DNA from: Schistosoma mansoni
Taxonomy: Eukaryota; Platyhelminthes; Trematoda; Strigeidida; Schistosomatidae
Length of the DNA: 64,000 nucleotides
Assembly (NCBI RefSeq): GCF_000237925.1
Contig: NC_031497.1
Location: forward strand, 24,652,178 to 24,716,177
Direction of reading: 5' to 3'
This document shows, piece by piece, positions 35,533 through 45,500 of this stretch. The number at the start of each line of letters is the position of its first letter. Within the stretch, counting starts at the first letter, position 1. Under the pieces are notes generated by a model. That model did no database searches and was not told the DNA's origin. It saw only the letters and a program-made list of their open reading frames with translations. A program made the position numbers and the translations under genes.

Positions 35533-35912
35533 TACTTATTTAAACAAATAAATATTGGTACAAAGGGGCACCAGATACATATGCGCCACACAAATATCAT
35601 TTGATTTGTGTGCAAACTGTGATACTGCTGAGGTGCCTAGACCGAAACAGGTGGTTTTCTTACGGGGCCACATCCGGAGCCTTCGACCAAAAGATCTGAT
35701 TCACAAGGCAGTGGAGCATCTTAAGAAGATGCAGTCCCATGGTAGCCGGTGACCAATAACTGGTTCATACGCCATTTGTTCCCTCAGGATTGTAGAGACC
35801 ATGTGCACCACTGGTTTTCCAACTCCCCTAGGTGGACCCTCCATGTCCACCAACTCGGTTAAAGCGCCGGAAATTCGCTTTTCATCCTCTCAATTTCGTA
35901 AACAACACGCAA
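35533..35912 (+). repeat. ~500-bp SINE-like repeat, truncated
   Basis: Starts TTATTTAAACAAATAAATATTGG, contains the hairpin near 35587-35612 with the common loop TCATTT, and stops near TTTCGTAAACAACA, so the last third of the family is absent. Confidence 0.8.
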
Positions 35913-36629
35913 TTGTACAAACCTAAGTAGGCGGAGTTGAGTTCAAATTAGGGACTTTCTAGGTCGAAAGTCAAACGTTTTAACCCATAAGCCACTTAAT
36001 ACAAACGTTAAGATATATCCACTCATATCCCATTGCCTATTTCCTGATTAGCTTAAAAGCTATAGGAAAGAGAGGAAGGAAGGAAGGGAAACAAATAAAT
36101 GTTTATTCACATTATTCATTTATGTAATAAATTAGTAAATAAATAAAATAAGGTACAAATTTTTTTTTCTGTATTAATGAGGCATAAAATATATAAGTCA
36201 ATTAAATAAAGTCAACAAAATAAGAACAACCCATTAAATACATTAATGATTAATTATTGAACATTGGACATTAGTGTCTTCGTTGGTTAAAAACAAGAAT
36301 TTTCTTTTGTCACTATTTTAATGTGATCATTATATCATCACTGGTATGAATTGAATGAATGACAAATTAGTAATGGGTGATTTAAGGTATCATGACATGA
36401 TGAAATAGGAGGTGAAAGGAATTGAAGAAATAAAGAAGAAACTTTGATCAGATAAACGGATGGAAATATTCAATGAGTAAATGTACATATAGTTCAATTG
36501 GTCGACCATGAAAAAATAAGATATATACTATAAAGATACAAGAAGATTCAATTGAATAAGAACAATGTCTAATTTCTTTTCATTTAAAAAGAGGTTGTAT
36601 GATAGAAAAGCTTTTTAAAAAATAATGAA

Positions 36630-36772
36630 TTATTTACGAATTGTCCATCTGAGAAATTCACTTCTTCTTTGAGATTGATTAGATAAGGAATGATTTTTAT
36701 CAATTACAGTTCGGTGAAACCAATTTGATGAAGTGTCATGTTTATTAAAACTAAGTCGATGAGATCGTTTAT
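36630..36772 (-). CDS. Candidate terminal exon of the MAGI-like gene (uncertain)
   Basis: After an acceptor-like ACTTAATATAG the minus strand stays open for 47 codons to a TAA: KRSHRLSFNKHDTSSNWFHR, then SQRRSEFLRWTIRK. Composition resembles the host exons more than the repeats. It would start one base into a codon, so at least one more exon must lie between it and 42369. No domain is recognised and no transcript evidence exists; it could be non-coding. Confidence 0.3.
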
Positions 36773-36989
36773 CTATATTAAGTAATATATCAATGTGTGT
36801 AATATTAATAAATGGATCAAGATAAAACGTAAAGAAGACATACATGCACTTTACATACACACATATAATAACAAAGAAAAAAACAAAACTCATTTACTGA
36901 TTATTGTTACTTTTAGTAAGAGGGAAGCACATATACAAACATATTGAATTATGAAGATTACATAATAACAAACCGATATATATATATTA

Positions 36990-37240
36990 GTGAGCAAAGA
37001 TGGATAGTGACTAGAAGTGGAATACAGGATAAGGAGCGTTTCGTCCTATTTGGGACTTGTCAGCTGGATGTACCTGCATCTGAGTTGATGTCCACTCAGA
37101 GATTGGAACCCAGTACAGTTCGCCTCAAACGAAATCGAGTTATCCCCATCGCACAAGCGAGTAGCTATCAGGACTCAGTGACCGAGTGGATAACGCGATG
37201 GCGTTGAAGCCAACGGTACTGGGCTCGACTCTACAAGAAA
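36990..37240. repeat. Head-to-head SINE pair
   Basis: About 36990-37146 is a SINE head in minus orientation (AGTGAGCAAAGATGG ... AACCCAGTACAGTTCGCC). About 37147-37240 is a second head in plus orientation (CATCGCACAAGCGAGTAGCT, GAGTGGATAACGCGATGGCG). The two tRNA-like heads face each other and form an inverted repeat that ends shortly before an assembly gap. Confidence 0.75.
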
Positions 37241-37390
37241 GGAGGAGCTTTACGGAGGCTACCCCCCTATCTCCGGACAAGCCGATTCCAGGGGGTGGAT
37301 GCACTCCTAACAAAGAAAAGAGAACTCTTCCCAGAACTCTCGCCGACTTCTCCGAGGTCGGTTGCGTTACCCCGCTGGGCGCACGCCGAA
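37241..37390 (+). other. GC-rich block of unknown type before a gap
   Basis: About 150 bp are much richer in G+C than their surroundings (AGGAGGAGCTTTACGGAGGC, CTCTCGCCGACTTCTCCGAG, ACCCCGCTGGGCGCACGCC). The frame is open into the gap at 37391. It may be the 5' part of a retroelement absent elsewhere in the window, or foreign sequence; I cannot identify it. Confidence 0.4.
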
Positions 37391-37590
37391 NNNNNNNNNN
37401 NNNNNNNNNNNNNNNNNNNNNNNNNNNNNNNNNNNNNNNNNNNNNNNNNNNNNNNNNNNNNNNNNNNNNNNNNNNNNNNNNNNNNNNNNNNNNNNNNNNN
37501 NNNNNNNNNNNNNNNNNNNNNNNNNNNNNNNNNNNNNNNNNNNNNNNNNNNNNNNNNNNNNNNNNNNNNNNNNNNNNNNNNNNNNNNNNN

Positions 37591-37705
37591 TCTTTGCTTA
37601 GAATGCTTGTGAATTAAGGCTATATTGAGACTATACGCACAATATGCACATATGCCAATTAGAGACTGACCAGTTGGGTAGATTCGAACAAATAATACTA
37701 AATGA
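37591..37705 (+). repeat. SINE 3' half after the gap
   Basis: TCTTTGCTTAGAATGCTTGT, GCACATATGCCAATTAGAGA and AATACTAAATGAATT are the 3' half of the tRNA-headed SINE in plus orientation. Together with the pair to the left, the gap lies within SINE-rich sequence. Confidence 0.8.
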
Positions 37706-38532
37706 ATTCGATGTATATTAGGTTTGAAAAAAGAAAACTATATCAATAATATATTGTCGACTGATTAATATGTATAATGCTTTTTTACAATACTTTATTT
37801 ATATACTAAGACATGATTAGATCTTCATTCTGACAATGATTGAGAAATTGTTCTACAGAAGTAGATGTCAATATTTTCTTGTGTTCGATAACTAGCGTTT
37901 TTTCCGAGATTGTTTCCATACTACTTATATTAATTCCTATGTATTATCGTATTAGATATTTAAAGATAATTTTAAACAATAATGACTTCTATTATAAGTG
38001 TGCAAACATTTTAAATTGAAATAACACTAGGAAGCTGTTTAACTCTCGTTATAGTCTCTTTTTAGAGGTATGGACGGTAATATCAGTGAAGAATATGAGC
38101 AGCAATGAACTGATTCAACATTGTGTGAATGAATTTCATTTCAATGTTCATTAAAAGAATTAAAAGATGCATAACAACAAGTGTATTTACTTCCGAGGAA
38201 CAATACAAAAACATATTCTAGTTATACACAAAATATACACATAAACAGATAACCATGTATAAATATACAAATATAGACATGCATGTACACACATGCACAC
38301 ATTCAAGAACATACAAACAATCAAACAACATAAAACATTATTACCTGTATAAACTTTATGATAGTTCTAGAATCAATGAAGTTTACAGTAAGAAAACGAT
38401 ACACTCAATAGATTATCAATAACAACATAAAGAAAAGCGTAGTTTCAAAATGATTACAAAAGAAGAGTAAGTAATGAACACCTTTAGATCAATTGATAAT
38501 GGTATTTTCTTCTAGTATGTCAGATAGTTGAA

Positions 38533-39082
38533 TAATTTTTTCTGGTTGGCGTTTTTATAGCGAGTTGGTTTTCTACGGGATGGGGTAGCTAACCCCATGC
38601 CTAACCCTCCTCCTTTACCCGGGCTTGGGACAGGCAGTAGCCCCCGGAGGAGCTACAGGAGTAGTGGAGACGTGGAGAACTACAAAAGCCATTATCCACA
38701 AGATACAAGTCTTTATTAACAGTTGTCTACGCAAGATACTTCGGATCTGTTGGCCAGACACTATCAGCAACAAGTTACTGTGGGAGACAACAAACCAGAT
38801 TCCAGTGGAGGAAGAAATCAGGAAGAAGCGCTGGAAGTGGATAGGACACACATTGAGGAAATCACCCAATTGAATTACAAAACAAGCCCTCACATGGAAT
38901 CCTGAAGGCCAAAGGAGAAGAGGGAGACCAAAGAACACATTACGCCGATAAATAGAGAAAGACATGAGAAGGATAAACAAAAACTGGATAGAACTAGAAA
39001 AGAAGGCCTAGGACAGAGTGGGTTGGAGAATGCTGGTCGGCGGCCTATGCTCCATTGGGAGTAACAGGCGTAAGTAAGTAAG
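38533..39082 (+). mobile_element. LINE family 2 copy made by twin priming (inverted 5' UTR + direct 3' end)
   Basis: 38533 to about 38661 is the reverse complement of the family 2 5' UTR (compare 21925-22045). From about 38664 the 3' end follows in direct sense: GGAGACGTGGAGAACTAC through the AGGCGTAAGTAAGTAAG tail. A 12-bp duplication, CAGATAGTTGAA, flanks the whole at 38521-38532 and 39083-39094; its last five bases also match the element and may be microhomology. About 3 kb of the family is missing between the two parts. Confidence 0.88.
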
Positions 39083-39517
39083 CAGATAGTTGAAGCATCC
39101 AATTTATAAGAATCAGATCTGTAGGTTTCTGAGTCCAAATTACCTTATACAATAAATCGAGTAGCATCGTTAAAGCTTATTTAAACAATATAACTGAGAT
39201 TATCTAGAACACTTTCTCAATGTTCAAGAAATGTAGTGTGTTGAGAGATAAGGGCTATTTTTCTTTTTATATTATGAATGAATGTTGGATATTAAAGTAT
39301 CATTTTGTTATATTTCATTTTAAGCTTTATTATGTATTATGTTTGTGTTTTCTATCCTGGATACTGAGTTAAGCTACATTGAAGTGTTCAGATCAGATAG
39401 TTGTGGATACCTCCTCTAAATAGCTAGAGATAGAATCTTCATTCGAATATGTAGTGCTCACTCACAAAATGAAAGTCAAAAAATGACTAAAAGTGCCAGA
39501 AACAACACAATTATTAA

Positions 39518-39559
39518 ATTCTTTTTATTTATTTAAACATAAATATTGGTACAAAGGGG

Positions 39560-39598
<39 letters not shown>

Positions 39599-40066
39599 CG
39601 CCACACAAATCAAAGGAGATTTGTGTGAGGACTGTGATACTGCACAGGTGCCCAAACTGAAACAGGTGGTTTTCTTAAGGGGCCACACCCGGAGCCTTCG
39701 ACCTACAGATCCGATCCACAAGGCAGTGGAGCATCGTAAGTAGATGCAGTCCTATGGTAGCCGGTGACTGACGATTGATTCATACGCGATTTGTTCCCTC
39801 AGGATACTGGAGCCCATGTGCACCATTGGTTTAGAATCAGGGTTTTCCAACTCCCATAGGTGGACGCTCCATATCCACCAACCCGGTTAAAGCGCCGGAC
39901 ATTCGCTTCTCATCCTCTCAATTTCGTAAACGACACTCCTGCCGCGAGAAGACAGTGAGTAGGATTTCCCTGGTAGAGGCTATATATTCGCGTAGCCATG
40001 TGAGAGCATTTGGAGAGGTAGATCGGACTCGCCCCACTCTCAGCTGTACCAGGGCATTTTGGGGCA
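39518..40066 (+). repeat. ~500-bp SINE-like repeat with internal (TA)n
   Basis: Family sequence from the (TTTA)n end to GTACCAGGGCATTTTGGGG. An expanded (TA)n tract lies at about 39565-39595, where other copies read CAGATACATATGCG. The hairpin at 39602-39627 has the flipped loop AAAGGA. Confidence 0.82.
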
Positions 40067-40443
40067 AAAACGTTGCAGATAACCTTATCCATAAACATAT
40101 CTACAAAATTATGGAATAAACGTACCATATATGTTTAACCCTATTTTATCATTGTTCAATTCGGGTATACCTATTACTAAACTTACAAAAGTTTGAAAAC
40201 AAACCTTTTAGAGGTTTTTAATAGTACAGTATTATTTTGTAGGTAAATTGAATTTTTAAAAAAATATTCTTATAAATTGAAGGAAAATTAATCTGATAAA
40301 CTATTTTAATTATATAAATCTATTGGGATTTATGTATTTATAAACAAAATCATATTGTTATTGACAAAATAAAATAAAGAGATGATTAATTAGTATTCAT
40401 GTAGATAATGGGTAGAATAATAATAATAATATAGTCGTACTAC

Positions 40444-40746
40444 TGTGGTGTGGTCTACTTATATCCATATAAGTAGTATATGCTGATGGTCAGACATAGA
40501 ATGTATTTTGGCAGAAGATCGATAAGGAAAGAACAGGAATAAAGCGCAATCGGTATGAAAATTCATGAAGAATGAAATCAGAGAAGACGAACTGATATTT
40601 ACAGAAGGAACAGTTAAGATTGAGACAATTGATTGATAGTTTGCAAATTAACTGTTGACTGTATGGTTATCAGAATTTAGTGAGATAGTCTGTAATTTGT
40701 GCTTAGATACATTCGATTGTCCCCAATCGGTATTCTGTTAACTACA
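40444..40746 (+). repeat. 303-bp dispersed repeat, full length
   Basis: Begins TGTGGTGTGGTCTACTTATA and ends TTCTGTTAACTACA. Same length as the reversed copy at 17908-18210. It contains GCAGAAGATCGATAAGGA and GATTGAGACAATTGATTG as conserved internal blocks. Confidence 0.75.
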
Positions 40747-41411
40747 CTATCATTAAGTTGTAACATATTTTTGACAAAATGTTATGTAATACAGAAAACA
40801 ACATGTGAACTAAATAAGAAATCAGTTTGTGTTTATGAATATAATTTAACAACAAGTATATTTTGCATAATAATAAGATCGAGTAAAAATCATGTCTCAA
40901 TCTCTTGTTGAAACCAACTTCCAAGGGAAAAAGATCTGATTTATAAGTTTTTTTTTTTGAAAAAAAATTGAGATTGATTCTTTTGGTATCGATGGGGATT
41001 TTCGGTACAAACTGATGATTTCTAGTTAAAGAACTGGTTAGCGAAATACTGAACAACACTAGTTATCTCTCATGCTTTATTTTAAAAACAGCCTTACTAG
41101 TGTTCTCTTTGAGATCACGACTTAGAGTTTTAGATTTCGCAATGGATAAGCTTTAAACAATTAGGTTAGATTGCAAGAATGATTCCAATTTCCAAATCCA
41201 ATCAGTTCATGNNNNNNNNNNNNNNNNNNNNNNNNNNNNNNNNNNNNNNNNNNNNNNNNNNNNNNNNNNNNNNNNNNNNNNNNNNNNNNNNNNNNNNNNN
41301 NNNNNNNNNNNNNNNNNNNNNNNNNNNNNNNNNNNNNNNNNNNNNNNNNNNNNNNNNNNNNNNNNNNNNNNNNNNNNNNNNNNNNNNNNNNNNNNNNNNN
41401 NNNNNNNNNNN

Positions 41412-41905
41412 TGGACCCTAGAGAACCCCTCAACGAAGCTCGTTACAAAAACGAGTTATCTGTAGACAACGAAAGTCATATAATCCTGACTGATGTTGGC
41501 AATACAATGAATGTGGCAAGTCTTCTGGAAATGTCAGGAAACCTTACAGTTTTTCAGCTCTCAAGTCGTCAGATACGAAAAACTTTCTAGGAAACTTCCC
41601 TACCGACATGCGTTAATGGCAGCCATATCAGGCGGGCATATTCGTCCGTAATACATCACTGATTTGATGACGACAGTTCACTATCTCGTCGAGGAAAGGC
41701 AATCATTCATCTACTAACTGATAATACTAAAGAGGATAAAATTATGGAGTATTTAAGACACATTAAATTGATATGATACATAACGGGTCTATGAAAGTAA
41801 TGATTTTTATCGAATGAAAAGACTTATTCAGATATAAATTATGTTAGCAGTATTAATTAAAACGCAAAACAAAACAGGAATTCCTTTGTTATTGTTGTAA
41901 ATAGT
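41412..41905. other. Sequence after gap, unidentified
   Basis: Between the gap (41212-41411) and the solo LTR. The first 230 bp have a more even base composition (GAGAACCCCTCAACGAAGCT, CAGGCGGGCATATTCGTCCG) and may be part of a retroelement; no domain is readable. The missing MAGI exon could lie in the adjoining gap. Confidence 0.35.
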
Positions 41906-41908
41906 TAC

Positions 41909-42261
41909 TGTTATATCTAGAGCTTTGGTTCTTACTATGCCGCGTACTACTAGACTACTTGAACGATAGAACCCACAACGTCGCAAGAGAGAAGACCGAA
42001 GAATAGTAAGTAGGAATGTTATTCCCCAAAATAGTGTCAAATATAGTACAAATATTTCTTGTATTTATAGTTTTTTGGCTGAAAGTAAATCATCATTACG
42101 GATAGCCAATAGGCACATAGGTGGGCCTTCTTATTCAACCAATAGGAGAGCTACACGTCTATATTCTATAATGTTCCTCTAGCAGTGATTGGATGGAATG
42201 TCTTCGGCTCTTTCTGGCCTTCTTGAGGCTTCCTAGAGTTTACCAACGAGCCATCCTTACA
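41909..42261 (-). repeat. Solo LTR of an LTR retrotransposon (fossil), ~350 bp
   Basis: Same family as 25837-26188, opposite orientation. A perfect 5-bp target duplication, GTTAC, lies at 41904-41908 and 42262-42266. No internal region is attached. It lies about 100 bp beyond the last confirmed MAGI exon in the direction of transcription. Confidence 0.9.
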
Positions 42262-42368
42262 GTTACATCCTATTTTTTTTGGACGAATCTACATTTTTTG
42301 AGTTTCAGACTTTGGTAAATCAATTCTAAAAAAAAGGATGTTTATGGCAAACAATAATAAAAATGTAC

Positions 42369-42556
42369 CTTTAAATGGCCATCCATTTGAGCAGCACCAC
42401 CATCTGCAATACGTAATACAACTAGTGGCATACGATTAAATTCTTGTCCACCACGAATGGAGAAACCGAAACCTCTACTTCCACGAAACAGTGTAACCGG
42501 AAATTCAACTGAATCTCTCATTGGTAAAGGATGTTTACGTCCACGTGAAGCTGAGC
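42369..42556 (-). CDS. MAGI: MAGI exon: first half of the last PDZ domain
   Basis: Encodes GSASRGRKHPLPMRDSVEFP then TLFRGSRGFGFSIRGG, LVVLRIADGGAAQMDGHLK. Matches human [20 protein letters not shown] and YVLRLAEDGPAERCGKM. It ends in phase 0 at a GTACAT donor exactly where the domain would continue with the GDEILEING block. Confidence 0.94.
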
Positions 42557-45500
42557 CTGTAAGATGGAGAAGACAATTTGAGATTGGATTGTAAGCATCC
42601 ATATACATATACATATAAATCACAGTAGAATTACAGTTTAAACATTTCATTCTATAAAATAAGATTGATTGGATGGTAGTGTTTAACAGAGATAGAGATT
42701 GTCTGACTGACGACAGAAGTAAGCTAATAATATATTGATATTCAAGACGGAATTCCAATCAACCTCTTTTGACAAACGTGTGTCCTGAGTGGATAGTCTC
42801 GATGCTGTCTGAAGTTACAGGTTCCTATGGATTAAGCATTAACGATAGGCACCAGGTTCAAGTTTCAAAGTAAACATTAGCACTTAGATGCAGGAATAAT
42901 CAAATGATGAATCCTGAGTAAGACAAAGTAAATAACCTGGATCCTACGGCTAGCAACAGTTCAGTCATACTAAAGAAATAGATAGGAACCATTATCACAA
43001 CTTTTGACATGGAACTGGTACTTATCTAAAAGAAAGCTCACATTTTTTTTGGAAATACTTCAGAAGATCGCTACCCGTATGATGAACATCGTAAAAGTCA
43101 CATTATACTACCATAAACTAGAATGCAATCGGACTACGATGTGTAGAATATTAAGAAGTGATGTTGACGGAACTTTGTTTTTTGAGGTGGATGCTTATGT
43201 TAATTAGAATGAAGAAAAGACCAAACCGCCCAGTTTAAAGAATGTAATCACCGAAATCACGTACCTGAGATAGAACTCTTCTGCATCATCAGATTAAGAA
43301 GTGAGTTTGGCCTACATATATAATTTCTCATAGACCGGAAAGAAGGATACCTCAACAATATATCAAAGAAAGGAAATATCAGCAAGTATGGGGACTACAG
43401 AGGCATCATACTACTGTCAGGACCTGGAAAAGTTTTGACAGAGTGATAGTGAACCGGATGAAAAGCTCAGTGTATTTCCAACTTCAAGATCAACAGACCG
43501 GATTCCGTAAGTATCGGTCGTGCACAGACCAAATCATGACGCCGCCGATCATTGTTGAACGACCAATTGGATGGAATTCGTCACTATATATTAACTTTCT
43601 TGACTATGAGAATGCGTTTGACAGTGTGGATAGGAGAATCTTATGGAACCAATCTTCAGAAACCTAATATGAACCATATTTAATTGATGTACAGGTTTTC
43701 ATACAGAACAATCAAATCTTTAAAGCTTTTGTGGGACAAAGCTTCAATTGGGCTTTCAACTAGTTCATTCAAGAGAATACTAGATACATACATACAAAAA
43801 CAAACGAATACATTGTCAAAATATAGATTAACAAAAGCATTTGGAAGTAGAAAAAAATATAATAATACCGGAAAATAAGAAAACACTTGCCTGAATATGG
43901 CAAAATTTTCAAAGCTATATGATTACCACTTTCTCGAATCAAACGAACTACTTCATCATGATGTAGTCCACATGTTGGAATACCATTTACAGCTAATATT
44001 TGATCACCAACAGACAAAAGACCCATACGTTCAGCTTGACTGCCAGGAACAAGTTGAGCTATACATACATATAAAACAGAAAAAACATAGCTCCAGTTAA
44101 TTCATTCCAAATGGGACATTTTTTCTTCATTTATTATAAGATATGATAATTTTCTAGTACTGAAAAAAAATCTAATGTATTAATATACTTGAGGCAATTA
44201 ATAAAACCCCATGTTCAGTTTGAATATATTCATAGCTTAAGTGAATATGATATTCGAATATTAGAGGTTGTCACCTTACAGCATGTAATTTAGATCTCGT
44301 GCTAGTCGGTAATAATTGTAATCAAGAAATAGTTACATGCTTTTGAGAGATTTAAAATGACACTATTCAATGTCATTAATAATGAGTAGTTCGCGTTGTA
44401 ACTAACCGACTGCAGGACCGAGATATCAACAACAGTCTACCACTGAGTAGTAAGTAATATCTAATGTTTGTTGCTAGTATGATATGATGACTGGGTTGCT
44501 TATCGTGACCACTTTATTGAACTGTACTGGCTAGAACATATGTTTCTACCATACCTGACAGTTCAGCTAGAGAACGATAAGATTAAATGAAGAACGGATT
44601 GGGAAGACAGAGTATGTCCGGCCACAACCAGATGTACCTTTGGGTTAGTGGTTAAGCTTTCAGGCTGATATGACCACTACCAACCAACTTTTGTTTCTAC
44701 GTCCATCGAGAAGTATCTTTCATTGTCCTTTGTAGGCAACTGGGAAGTGACAGTCGCCAACATACCTCTAATTGATTTGATAAATATTGTGTTATATATG
44801 ATTTAGAATTGAACTCTCAGGTATACAGACAGTTTTCATGTGCAATATGTCGGTATTAAACTTATTATCAGATGAATTCTCAATACATTTTCTGAAAAAA
44901 ATTGACGAAAATCAAGGTAAACTGACAGAAAAAACTAGATTAATTGATAATGTATTCAAGATCTTGGAAAAAAGTTCACTCTTCATGTTAAAACACGTAC
45001 CAATGTATTCTGTATTCTGAAGATTACTATTATTATTATTATTATTACTGTTATTACGATTCCCAACAATACCATTTGAATGTTCATTTAATGAATTATG
45101 ATTTGGTTTGGTATTAGTCAAAAAGAAACCAAATCCATCAGATTTTTCACTTCGAGATATGACAACATCAACTGGTTCCAATGAATAGTGTGAATTCAGA
45201 TTGTCAATTTCAATCTAACCATATGAATAAACATTAAAACAAATAATAAAATGATTTTTATATATTTATCTTGGAGATAATTTTAATTTTTTACAATCAA
45301 ATGACCGTGAACAATCATGAATAGTATAGAATACATAGATTGTTTTTTAATAGTGGAATCCAGAATGGGCGTTTCGCCTCGTTCAGAGCTCATCGGCTGG
45401 ATGTATAAATATTTTAGAAGCAAAAGTTGCTCATGTATCCTTGAAGGTCACGTTTCCCAACTAGAAAGTTAATATAGCCACGTCATGTCGTGGATTAGTT

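Noticed and set aside
39150-39180. Minus-strand segment ending ATAAG/GTAATT as a candidate MAGI exon
   Set aside because: Only about 30 nt between a weak acceptor and the donor, with no similarity to the missing PDZ half.
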